From the NCBI RefSeq assembly GCF_003351025.1, contig NZ_QPCG01000001.1, positions 937,949 to 1,001,948 on the forward strand: DNA of 64,000 bases, read 5' to 3'. Positions 25,483 to 34,083 of this stretch are shown piece after piece. Numbering within the stretch: position 1 is the stretch's first letter; every line of letters begins with the position of its first letter. The DNA comes from Mucilaginibacter endophyticus. GTDB taxonomy: Bacteria; Bacteroidota; Bacteroidia; Sphingobacteriales; Sphingobacteriaceae. The position numbers and the translations under genes were made by a program. Below the pieces are notes generated by a model. That model saw only the letters and a program-made list of their open reading frames with translations. It was not told the DNA's origin and did not search any database.

Positions 25483-26910
25483 ATGGCAAATAATTTTTTC
25501 GGGATAACAGATACCGGTAAGCAAAGGCAAAACAATGAAGATGCCTTTATTGCCGAAAAATCGGGCGATGGTAATTTTATCATAGCCTGTGTGGTTGATG
25601 GGGTAGGAGGTTATGCCGGTGGTGAAATAGCCGCCGAAATTGCCCGCGCCACCATCCTGGAGCAGTTGCAATACATAGCAGGCGATATTGTGCCGTTGCT
25701 GGTAAATACGTTCACCATTGCCAATCAGCGTATTTATGATGAAAAGGTACAGAATAAAGATCTTGAAAACATGGCCTGTGTGCTTACGCTGGCCGTTGTT
25801 GATGTGATCAATAATAAGTTTTACTATGCCCATGTAGGTGATACCCGCTTGTATTTGCTACGGGATTATTCGCTGATCAAGATCTCAAAAGATCACTCTT
25901 TTGTTGGCTTCCTGGAAGATTCCGGCAGGCTGACCGAAGAAGCGGCTATGGATCATCCCAAACGCAACGAGATCAATAAGGCACTTGGTTTTGCAGGACA
26001 GATTAGTAAAGATCCTGATTTTGTGGAAACCGGTAGCTCGCCGTTTTTGCCGGGGGATATCCTCTTGCTTTGCAGCGATGGTCTCACCGATCTGGTTGAT
26101 AAAAGTAAGATCACCGATATTCTCACCAGCAGTGATAACCTTCCTCAAAAAGGAAAAAAACTAATTGATGCTGCCAATAGCCGGGGCGGCAAAGATAATG
26201 TGACCGTGGTTTTGGTTCATAATGATAAAGAGCGCAAACAACACAGTGCCACTAAGCCCGTAGCTGCTGCAAAAACGATAGAACAGCCAGAAATAGTTCC
26301 TGCGCCGATAAAGAAGCAGGAGGAGCCAGAACCTGTAGTGAAAACCAAAAGCAATGGCGGTACAGTAGCCATACTCACCCTGCTTTGTTTTATTTTTTTA
26401 GGCGGATTTATCTGGCAGTTTAAGAAGAACGCCGATCAGGCTGCTATCCCTAAAAAAACAGATACACTGGTGGCGCAGCCGGTGAAAAACGCAGTAGAAC
26501 TTAAGCTACAGGATACCATCAATAAATTAAAAGGCCATACGCTATTACTTTCGGCGGCAGATTTTCAGCAGCCTATTGTACTAAGCGATACCTTGCATAT
26601 CAACAAGGATAGTCTTTACATCAAAACCAAGGGCGCAATCATATTTAAAAAAGATTCAACCTATAAGGGGCCTGCTATTGTGTTGGCTGCAAATTGTAAA
26701 TATGTAGTGCTTGATAGTGTAGCCTTTGATGGTTTCCCCACAGCTATCGTAACCCATAATGATGCTTTGGTTTTAAAAAATGTGCAGTTTAACAACTGTC
26801 TAACACCGGTACAGGTATCGTACTTGTTCCCCAATAAAAAATATATCTCAGGCAGGTTGTTTGGCAGTATGTTCAAAACTGATTCTGTCCCAACTAAAGC
26901 TAACCACTAA
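25483..26910 (+). CDS. PP2C-type Ser/Thr phosphatase with transmembrane segment and extracytoplasmic beta-helix-like domain
   Basis: A 475-residue protein. Residues 1-250 are a PP2C domain with metal residues in NNED (D20), VVDGVGG (D39), CSDGLTD and GGKDNVT. A Glu/Pro/Lys-rich linker follows, then a transmembrane helix (about 293-312) and an extracytoplasmic part of about 160 residues. That part contains repeated short strands (IVLSDTLHINKDSLYIK, AIIFKKDS, YVVLDSVAFDG, ALVLKNVQFNN) resembling a right-handed beta-helix. It is the natural antagonist of the kinase two genes upstream, and the outer domain might sense a wall component. A gap of three bases separates it from the SEDS-PBP gene. Confidence 0.85.
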   Translation: MANNFFGITDTGKQRQNNEDAFIAEKSGDGNFIIACVVDGVGGYAGGEIAAEIARATILEQLQYIAGDIVPLLVNTFTIANQRIYDEKVQNKDLENMACVLTLAVVDVINNKFYYAHVGDTRLYLLRDYSLIKISKDHSFVGFLEDSGRLTEEAAMDHPKRNEINKALGFAGQISKDPDFVETGSSPFLPGDILLLCSDGLTDLVDKSKITDILTSSDNLPQKGKKLIDAANSRGGKDNVTVVLVHNDKERKQHSATKPVAAAKTIEQPEIVPAPIKKQEEPEPVVKTKSNGGTVAILTLLCFIFLGGFIWQFKKNADQAAIPKKTDTLVAQPVKNAVELKLQDTINKLKGHTLLLSAADFQQPIVLSDTLHINKDSLYIKTKGAIIFKKDSTYKGPAIVLAANCKYVVLDSVAFDGFPTAIVTHNDALVLKNVQFNNCLTPVQVSYLFPNKKYISGRLFGSMFKTDSVPTKANH

Positions 26911-26913
26911 TAA

Positions 26914-29900
26914 ATGGCCCAGGAAAAACCAAAAGTACCCGGCAGAGGAATGGAGCGGCTGTTCCTGTTGCTTACAGGCATACTGCTGGCCGTTTTATTT
27001 GTAAGGCTTTACAGTGTGCTGCAACTTAAGTTTACCGATGTTGATAAACGCCTGAAAGATGGTACCATTGTAAACCTTAACTCGCCCAATACAGCTCAAA
27101 ATGTAAAAGCGTTATTAAAAAAAGGCTACTATTTTGATGATCCGCGAGATGTGGATTACATTGAATCGGTAATCGCTTCCCGTAAAACAGCGGGCGACCT
27201 GGTTGATAATACCGGCGAACTCAACAAACGCAAATATTATGTAAATGCCGATGAAGCTTTCGAAAAAGGCGGCGAAACGTTTAAGAAACGTGTACTTACT
27301 TCCCGTACGCTTTTAGGCTATACCGGCGATGACTCTATTCGCTTTGAGCAGGAATTAAAGAATCCGCCATCTTTGGGTGCCCAAACAGACCTCAACCTCG
27401 GCGAATACAGCATCAAAGGAACGATAGCCCACAAAGGCGAACCCGTACCCGGCGTATTGGTGAAACTGACTATGATATTGCCTCGTGACAGCATTTTCAG
27501 CGATGAGGAAACCGGGGCGAAAACTTCTTTTTCAGAAAATGGCTCATCCTATAAAAAACTGTATGTGCTTAACGATCAGAAAAAGAAAGTACTGCAGTCA
27601 CTAACAGCCTTTGCCCGTACCGATGCCGAAGGGCGGTTTGTATTTGCCCAATTGCCAACAGGAAAAGCATTTTCGGTGTTGCCGATGCAACCCGGTTTTG
27701 AATTTGGCCGCTCGCAAGGCATTGACGAGTTGGATAAAGATGTAAGCTTTAAATTTAGCCAGGCACCACATAGTATCAAGTTGCTCTCTACCCGCGATTT
27801 TAATATCCTCAAAAAAGAAGGTGCGTTCATAGTACGTTACCAGGATGAGTTTAATATGTGGTACTGGATTATAGCTGGTAGCTTTTTTGCCGGATTTATC
27901 ATCGTACACTTATTGCTCAGTGCTCGGTATCCAAACGCCGATCAGATCATTTTACCGCTGATCATGATGCTCACCGGTATCTCATTCCTTACCCTTTTAA
28001 GTCTGCAGGACCCACTGCGTGATAGGTTTTTGGCTAAGGATACGCTTATTTATCTTGGTATAGGTATAGCAGGCATCTGTATTATTCAGTTGTTTAACCT
28101 GCGTAAGCTCAATCCGGATTCAGGCTTTTACCGTTTGCTTATTTTTAAATGGAGCAGGAGCGCGGCCAACGGCTGGCCGTGGGCTATTGTAGCAATGGCT
28201 ATACTTTTTTCTACCATTTTATTTGGATCTGGCCCGGAAGGTAGCGGGGTAAAAGTTAACCTGCTGGGTTTTCAGCCGAGTGAAATTGTAAAGTATCTTA
28301 TTGTTATTTTCCTTGCGGGATTTTTTGCCACTAACGAGAAATTTATCAGTCAGTACGCCAGTTGGAGCAAGCGTTGGTCGTTCTTTTCGTTCGCGCTTAT
28401 CGCTACCATAATAACGTTGTTACTGTTTTTGGTTTTGGGCGATTTGGGCCCGGCCATGGTAATTTGCTTCACTTTCATTATCCTGTTCTCGTTTTCACGG
28501 GGCGATTTCCTGTACATGGCGGGTTTTGTGGTGCTGTTTGTGCTTACCACATGGTTTTTTGATAATGTGTGGCTTAGTGCGCTTATTACATTCTGCTCGC
28601 TTGGCGGCGTTGTGTTTTTCAGACGCAGGAGATTGAGCGAATCGGCTATTATGGCTTTGGTGGTGATCACCGCGTTTTTAACCATAGATAAAATTCCTGG
28701 TCTTGATAAAATTATCCCAGGCCCGGTGGAACGTTTGGTTGAACGTAAAGCCATTTGGCAGGATGCCTGGAACAACGAAGTGTATGGCGGCGACCAGGTA
28801 GCCAACGGTCTTTGGGCTATGGCCAGCGGCGGTTTAAGCGGGCAGGGCGTAGGGCAGGGCTTCGCCAAAACAATTCCAGAAGCACATACCGATATGATCC
28901 TGCCATCCATCGGCGAAGAATTTGGGTGGGCAGGTATGGCAGCCGTGTTTATCTTGTTTTTATTGTATCTGCACCGGTCTATAATCATAGGCAGGCAAAC
29001 GGGGATGCCCCTGTTATTTTACCTCAGCGCAGGCATAGGAGTATGTACCTTTGTGCAGTTTTTACTGATTGCGGGGGGCTCTATCGGTGCATTACCGCTA
29101 TCGGGGGTTTCTCTGCCATTTGAAAGTTATGGTGGTTCATCGCTGGTAATAAACCTGCTGGCGGCAGGCTTCCTGTTGTCGGTATCATCGGTACGGGGCA
29201 CAGCGGTGCAAATGGATTATATCACCAAACAACAGGATAAAAACCTGGTGCCTGCATTGGCGGCTGCATTGGCCGGGGTGGTATTGTTGGTAACCAATGT
29301 TTCGCGTTATACAACTGATAATAAACAATGGGTTGTAAAACCTGCTTTAGTTGCCGATAAAAGCGGTTTACGTATGTTTAGCTATAACCCGCGTATCGCT
29401 ATTTTGATGAACAGGCTACAGGCTGGTACTATTTACGACCGTAACGGACTTATCCTGGCTACAAGCAAGCCCGAGCTTATTGAAAAACAAAAGAATAAGT
29501 TAAGCGCCTCGGGTATGCTGCACTATGATTTGGATTCGGCTATGCACAAGCGTTTGGACAGGTTTTATCCTTTTGAAGAACAAATGTTTTTCTGGACGGG
29601 AGATCAGAATACAGGAGTGTTTAATGGCAGTACCAACGGTTACTTTGCCGAATATGAACACGCCGCCGAGCTTCGTGGATTCCATATGCCTATTACCAAT
29701 TATAACGTTAAGGCATCACGCTACCAGGAAGACAGGTTTTTGCCCCGCGGCATGAAGGAAATGACCGTAGCTAAAAAAGATTATAGCGCATTAGCCAATC
29801 TGCTGATCAGCGATATTAATGGCCCTGAAGTGGAAGCGTTTAAAAATAAGAACCGCGATGTAAAGCTTACTATGGACGCCGATCTGCAAACCAGTATCCA

Positions 29901-30990
29901 GCAATCTATAGCGTCTGACACTTCGTTGTATGATAACCGGGTTTCTGTTGTGATTGTTGAATCCAATACCGGCGATGTACTTACATCCGCACAATATCCA
30001 TTGCCGCCTGTGCACAACTGGGATCAGCTTACTATGCCCCTTGCCGATCAGAATAAACTGGCAACCTGGTTAACCACTACCGATCTGGGCTTTACCTATG
30101 CCAGTCAGCCTGGTTCAACAGCTAAAGTTTTAACGGCGATGTCGGCATTTAATAAATTGGGAATAGCCGCTGCTGAAGTACAGTATCACGTAAGCACCGA
30201 AGAGCGGATCCGTACCAAAGGTATCGAGCCCGATGAAACCGGGATGATCACGATGGAACGGGCTATCGCCAAATCAAACAACGTTTACTTTATTAAGCTG
30301 GCCAACCAGGAGCACCTTGAAGAATACATGGCCACGCTATATCTTAAAACAGGTATGTTTTTGCATGGAGTAGGTGGTTACTATTATAATAAACCGGTGC
30401 TAAACGTCTCTCAGGAAGATAAATGGCGCATTTTATGGCGTAAAACCGAGTTTAATACCAAGCCACGGTACGATCCTAACAATATCCATAAAACAAGGGC
30501 AAAGGGTATTTCGGGCATGGCCTGGGGGCAGGGCGAGTTGATTGCTACTCCCGCAGCAGTGGCACGATTAGTATCGGGCGTAGCCAATGGCGGTGTATTG
30601 ATGCCTAACAGGTATGCGCTTAAAATTGCCGACTCGACAGTGAATGTAAAAGGCGGCATCAAACTGGCCGATGATCCGCGTTACGCGGCTTTGCTAAAAC
30701 AATACATGATTGAGCAAAGCGCGCCTAAAACACCTATATTAGGGATAAAGGTTGCGGGTAAAACCGGTACGCCCGAGCGTATTGTCAGGAACCAAAGTGT
30801 TAACGATGGCTGGTATGTTTTCTTTGCACCAAAAGAAAAAGGCAGCGGTTATATAGTAGTTTGTATCCGTGTTGAATCTACCCGTGGATCATCAGACGCG
30901 GTGCATTTGGCCGGGAACCATGTGATACCATTCCTGTTAAAGAAGGGTTACATAAAAAGCATGGAAGCGGAAACCACCACCGAAGAATAG
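26914..30990 (+). CDS. SEDS glycosyltransferase (RodA/FtsW)-class B penicillin-binding protein natural fusion
   Basis: This 1358-residue protein combines the two halves of a peptidoglycan synthase. Residues 11-30 form a membrane helix; about 31-300 is an extracytoplasmic region containing a carboxypeptidase-regulatory-like beta domain (SIKGTIAHKGEPVPGV). Residues about 305-765 are a SEDS membrane domain with FQPSEIVKY, LGDLGPAM, and PEAHTDMI, where D660 aligns with the catalytic aspartate of E. coli RodA (D262). Another membrane helix (about 780-797) then leads to a pedestal and a transpeptidase domain with S1068xxK1071 (PGSTAK), S1121-N-N and K1283-TG. All catalytic residues are present, so both polymerisation and cross-linking should work. 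It lies in an operon with kinase, PP2C and FHA genes. Confidence 0.9.
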   Translation: MAQEKPKVPGRGMERLFLLLTGILLAVLFVRLYSVLQLKFTDVDKRLKDGTIVNLNSPNTAQNVKALLKKGYYFDDPRDVDYIESVIASRKTAGDLVDNTGELNKRKYYVNADEAFEKGGETFKKRVLTSRTLLGYTGDDSIRFEQELKNPPSLGAQTDLNLGEYSIKGTIAHKGEPVPGVLVKLTMILPRDSIFSDEETGAKTSFSENGSSYKKLYVLNDQKKKVLQSLTAFARTDAEGRFVFAQLPTGKAFSVLPMQPGFEFGRSQGIDELDKDVSFKFSQAPHSIKLLSTRDFNILKKEGAFIVRYQDEFNMWYWIIAGSFFAGFIIVHLLLSARYPNADQIILPLIMMLTGISFLTLLSLQDPLRDRFLAKDTLIYLGIGIAGICIIQLFNLRKLNPDSGFYRLLIFKWSRSAANGWPWAIVAMAILFSTILFGSGPEGSGVKVNLLGFQPSEIVKYLIVIFLAGFFATNEKFISQYASWSKRWSFFSFALIATIITLLLFLVLGDLGPAMVICFTFIILFSFSRGDFLYMAGFVVLFVLTTWFFDNVWLSALITFCSLGGVVFFRRRRLSESAIMALVVITAFLTIDKIPGLDKIIPGPVERLVERKAIWQDAWNNEVYGGDQVANGLWAMASGGLSGQGVGQGFAKTIPEAHTDMILPSIGEEFGWAGMAAVFILFLLYLHRSIIIGRQTGMPLLFYLSAGIGVCTFVQFLLIAGGSIGALPLSGVSLPFESYGGSSLVINLLAAGFLLSVSSVRGTAVQMDYITKQQDKNLVPALAAALAGVVLLVTNVSRYTTDNKQWVVKPALVADKSGLRMFSYNPRIAILMNRLQAGTIYDRNGLILATSKPELIEKQKNKLSASGMLHYDLDSAMHKRLDRFYPFEEQMFFWTGDQNTGVFNGSTNGYFAEYEHAAELRGFHMPITNYNVKASRYQEDRFLPRGMKEMTVAKKDYSALANLLISDINGPEVEAFKNKNRDVKLTMDADLQTSIQQSIASDTSLYDNRVSVVIVESNTGDVLTSAQYPLPPVHNWDQLTMPLADQNKLATWLTTTDLGFTYASQPGSTAKVLTAMSAFNKLGIAAAEVQYHVSTEERIRTKGIEPDETGMITMERAIAKSNNVYFIKLANQEHLEEYMATLYLKTGMFLHGVGGYYYNKPVLNVSQEDKWRILWRKTEFNTKPRYDPNNIHKTRAKGISGMAWGQGELIATPAAVARLVSGVANGGVLMPNRYALKIADSTVNVKGGIKLADDPRYAALLKQYMIEQSAPKTPILGIKVAGKTGTPERIVRNQSVNDGWYVFFAPKEKGSGYIVVCIRVESTRGSSDAVHLAGNHVIPFLLKKGYIKSMEAETTTEE

Positions 30991-31015
30991 TATTTAAGCA
31001 GAAAGGAAAGAGCAA

Positions 31016-31810
31016 ATGGCATTTAGTTTATTTAAAAGAAGCGGCGAAAAGCAACCCTGGGATGTAAAAAGCTTACGTGAAGCGATATTGCGCTTCGTTA
31101 AAGAATCGTTACAGAAAATAGAAGGCGGAGAGGGCGGCCATATTAAAGAATTGAAGCTTTTTATAGCTGCCGATAACGAGGATAAACCTATTTACGAAGG
31201 GGCGGTTTATGTGCACGACAAACAGCTGTTCAAAAACGAGGTGCAAAAAATAGCCGACGATTTTGCTATCAACCTACCATCCGACTGGACGCTTGATGTT
31301 GAATTTACAGAGCAGTTTCCGGCAGATGCTAAAAGAATGCATGATCTGGATGTGGCTTTTGTCATGAACACCCGCAAGCAGGTCGCTCATAATGCAGCCT
31401 CCTTCACAGCCTATTTACGTATCCTGAGTGGCGAGGCCGAAAAAGAAGAATACCAGATCAAAGCTGCCGATCCTAAGCTCAACATTGGCAGAGACAAAAA
31501 AGCTGTCACCGAAAATGGCTCGTTCAGGCTTAATCAATTGGTTTTTCCGGGTGAGAGCAAGGACGAAAGTAATAAATACATCAGCAGGCAGCACGCTCAC
31601 ATTGAATGGGATAATGAAAGCGAACGTTTCATGATTTTCGCCGACGAGGGCGGTGTTCCACCACGCAACAAAACCAAGATCCATATAGCCGCCGATGGTA
31701 AAATGATCAAGCTTAATTCAACCCAGATAGGCCACCCGCTTAGTGAAGGTGATCAGGTTATTTTGGGTGAATCGGCGGTGTTTTTGTATAGTACGGTGGC
31801 GGATCGCTAA
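31016..31810 (+). CDS. FHA-domain phosphothreonine-binding protein
   Basis: A 264-residue cytoplasmic protein with a purine-rich ribosome site (AGAAAGGAAAGAG) before ATG 31016. Residues 1-135 form an N-terminal domain of mixed helix and strand, similar in size and position to the DUF3662 half of actinobacterial FhaA, though I cannot confirm homology by eye. Residues about 150-262 form an FHA domain with NIGRDKK and YISRQHAHIEW, the phosphothreonine-binding residues, and FLY at the end. It is the last gene of the kinase operon and should bind sites phosphorylated by the kinase, linking it to the SEDS-PBP fusion. Confidence 0.85.
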   Translation: MAFSLFKRSGEKQPWDVKSLREAILRFVKESLQKIEGGEGGHIKELKLFIAADNEDKPIYEGAVYVHDKQLFKNEVQKIADDFAINLPSDWTLDVEFTEQFPADAKRMHDLDVAFVMNTRKQVAHNAASFTAYLRILSGEAEKEEYQIKAADPKLNIGRDKKAVTENGSFRLNQLVFPGESKDESNKYISRQHAHIEWDNESERFMIFADEGGVPPRNKTKIHIAADGKMIKLNSTQIGHPLSEGDQVILGESAVFLYSTVADR

Positions 31811-31817
31811 CCGCATT

Positions 31818-31946
31818 GTCATTTCGATAGAGCAAGGGGAGGGAATGAGCGTTGGCGCGAAAGAGAAATCTTATACGCCTTGCAAATCTGACCTGCATAG
31901 TTCGCTTAGGATCTTGTATAAGATTTTTCCCTGCGGTCGAAATGAT
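31818..31946. repeat. Palindromic MITE-like element, family B, single copy in reverse orientation
   Basis: Starts GTCATTTCGATAGAGC and ends GGTCGAAATGAT, with inner arms GAGAAATCTTATAC and GTATAAGATTTTTC. Its left arm matches the reverse complement of the right arm of the units in the array at 32290-33011, so it is the same family inverted. Seven bases separate it from the end of the GIY-YIG pseudogene. Confidence 0.82.
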
Positions 31947-31952
31947 ATTTTT

Positions 31953-32254
31953 TTATTCAATCACGGTATCATTCAAAAAGGTCCAAGTAGGATTAGTTGA
32001 TTCTATTAATGCATCTTTCTTTTCTCTACGCCATTTTTTGATTTCCTTTTCTCTGGCAATGGCATGTTCATGTGGGTAAAATGCTCGTAATAAACTAAAT
32101 GATAACAGTAGTATTTACCTGTAAAAGATTTGTTGGTGCCCTTATTTTCGAGATGCTGTAGAACACGTACACTTATGTCGTTTGTTACTCCAATATATAA
32201 TACTGTTTTACGGGGATTAGTAGTAATATAAACGTAGTAATTGTGATTCCACAT
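31953..32254 (-). pseudogene. GIY-YIG endonuclease-domain gene broken by a one-base frameshift
   Basis: From the ATG at 32252-32254 the frame encodes a GIY-YIG domain start: YYVYITTNPRKTVLYIGVTN, then VRVLQHLENK, SFTGKYY and LVYYEHF. At a run of four T on the coding strand (32078-32081) the frame leaves the family sequence and stops at 32006. Adding one T restores the usual continuation (YPHEHAIAREKEIKKWRREKK, ending TNPTWTFLND) to a stop at 31953-31955, giving the normal length of about 100 residues. So it is either a recent pseudogene, a slippage-controlled gene or a sequencing error in a homopolymer. It lies between family B repeats. Confidence 0.85.
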
Positions 32255-32289
32255 ATTTTAAATGTAGACAATTTTAGTTAAATAAGATT

Positions 32290-33011
32290 GTCATTTCGAA
32301 CGAGGAACGAGGAGAAATCTTATACAATAAGCTAAGCGGGCTATGCAGGTTGAATTTGCAAGGCTTATAAGATTTCTCTTTCGCTCAAAGCTCTTGGGCC
32401 ACCGCTGCTCTATCGAAATGACACTTTTTGTGCTTTGTCATTTCGAACGAGGAACGAGGAGAAATCTTATACAATAAGCTAAGCGGGCTATGCAGGTTGA
32501 ATTTGCAAGGCTTATAAGATTTCTCTTTCGCTCAAAGCTCTTGGGCCACCGCTGCTCTATCGAAATGACACTTTTTGTGCTTTGTCATTTCGAACGAGGA
32601 ACGAGGAGAAATCTTATACAATAAGCTAAGCGGGCTATGCAGGTTGAATTTGCAAGGCTTATAAGATTTCTCTTTCGCTCAAAGCTCTTGGGCCACCGCT
32701 GCTCTATCGAAATGACACTTTTTGTGCTTTGTCATTTCGAACGAGGAACGAGGAGAAATCTTATACAATAAGCTAAGCGGGCTATGCAGGTTGAATTTGC
32801 AAGGCTTATAAGATTTCTCTTTCGCTCAAAGCTCTTGGGCCACCGCTGCTCTATCGAAATGACACTTTTTGTGCTTTGTCATTTCGAACGAGGAACGAGG
32901 AGAAATCTTATACAATATGCTAAGCGAACCATACCGGTCGGATTTCTTTGGCGTATAATATTTCTCTTTCGCCCCAATGCTCATTCCTTCCCGCTGCTCT
33001 ACCGAAATGAC
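32290..33011. repeat. Tandem array of five family B palindromic elements, 147-bp period
   Basis: Units begin at 32290, 32437, 32584, 32731 and 32878. Each is a 133-bp imperfect palindrome, from GTCATTTCGA to TCGAAATGAC with inner arms GAGAAATCTTATA and TATAAGATTTCTC, followed by the 14-base spacer ACTTTTTGTGCTTT. The first four units appear identical by eye; the fifth (to 33011) has diverged and has no spacer. The pattern points to recent amplification of one mobile palindrome. The array carries no gene and lies upstream of the VOC dioxygenase. Confidence 0.92.
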
Positions 33012-33143
33012 AAATTTGATAGAATAAAAACCTCCCCCTTCCCTGTTTTTCTTATCCTACATCAAGTGCCGCCGGCTAATTTGACCGTAATTTTGAATCA
33101 TAATAACACAGCAAGTATTAAAAGATTTAAAACAAGGACAACA

Positions 33144-34079
33144 ATGGAAAACACTATAAACGGCATACATCACATCACTGCAATTGCAGGTAATGCCAAA
33201 AAAAACTATGATTTTTATACCCGTGTATTAGGCTTAAGGTTGGTTAAAAAAACCGTAAACTTTGATGATCCCGGTACATATCACTTATATTATGGCGATG
33301 GAAACGGTACTCCCGGCTCTATCCTTACTTTCTTCCCATGGGAAGGTATAACAAGCGGTCGTCGTGGCGCAAGGCAGGTAACCGAAATTGGTTATTCAGT
33401 ACCGGAAGGAAGCCTTGATTTTTGGTTGAAAAGGTTTGAAGATAACAATGTGATCTATAACAAACCGGCTGAAAAATTTGGCGAGCAGTATCTTACTTTC
33501 CTGGACCCAGACGGTTTGAAATTTGAGCTTATCGTACCAAAAACAGCCGATAACCGCAAACCCTGGGAAACAGCCAAAGTAACCGCTGCTAATGCTACCA
33601 AAGGTTTCCATAGCATCACTATAACATCAAACAAAATTGAGGCAACTGCTAAAATCTTAACCGATGTATTAGGCTACCGTTTGTTAGAGCAACACGTTAA
33701 CCGCTACAGGTTTATTACCGATGCTGTTGAAAATGCAGCTATAGTTGATCTGGTTGAAGTTCCGGGAGAGGTTGCCGGTCATGTAGCCGGTGGTTCGGTT
33801 CACCACGTTGCATTCCGTGTACCTAATGAAAAAGTATTGATGGAATACCGTGAAAAAATAGCTAACCTTGGTTTGCATATCACCGACAAAATAGACAGGA
33901 ACTATTTCTATTCATTATACTTCCGTGAACCAGGTGGTGTTTTGTTTGAAATTGCAACCGATAACCCAGGCTTCGCGGTTGATGAACCGGTAGAATTATT
34001 AGGCACAGGTTTAAAATTGCCTGCACAGTATGAAAACCTGCGCGGCGAGTTAGAAAAAGCATTACCATCATTAGTTTAA
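33144..34079 (+). CDS. Ring-cleaving dioxygenase of the VOC superfamily (MhqO-like)
   Basis: The start is ATG 33144 (MENTINGIHHITAIAG); the frame is open further upstream only because it runs through the repeat array. The 311-residue protein has two VOC modules (about 7-130 and 150-290) with metal-ligand candidates in GIHHITAIAG, GSVHHVAFR and GVLFEIATD. It resembles Bacillus MhqO and PcpA-type hydroquinone dioxygenases, which open hydroquinone-like rings. The esterase gene begins four bases downstream, the same pairing as mhqO-mhqD, so quinone or hydroquinone detoxification is likely. Confidence 0.85.
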   Translation: MENTINGIHHITAIAGNAKKNYDFYTRVLGLRLVKKTVNFDDPGTYHLYYGDGNGTPGSILTFFPWEGITSGRRGARQVTEIGYSVPEGSLDFWLKRFEDNNVIYNKPAEKFGEQYLTFLDPDGLKFELIVPKTADNRKPWETAKVTAANATKGFHSITITSNKIEATAKILTDVLGYRLLEQHVNRYRFITDAVENAAIVDLVEVPGEVAGHVAGGSVHHVAFRVPNEKVLMEYREKIANLGLHITDKIDRNYFYSLYFREPGGVLFEIATDNPGFAVDEPVELLGTGLKLPAQYENLRGELEKALPSLV

Positions 34080-34083
34080 ACAG

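Noticed and set aside
28350..28988. 212-codon open frame on the minus strand inside the SEDS-PBP gene
   Set aside because: It is a complementary-strand shadow of a well-supported membrane protein and has no features of its own.
32290..33011. CRISPR array
   Set aside because: Repeats are 133 bp with constant 14-base spacers, the units are palindromic and no cas gene is near; it is a tandem MITE-like array.
32784..33143. 120-residue N-terminal extension of the VOC dioxygenase frame
   Set aside because: It translates the tandem repeat units and has no protein features; the family start is at ATG 33144.
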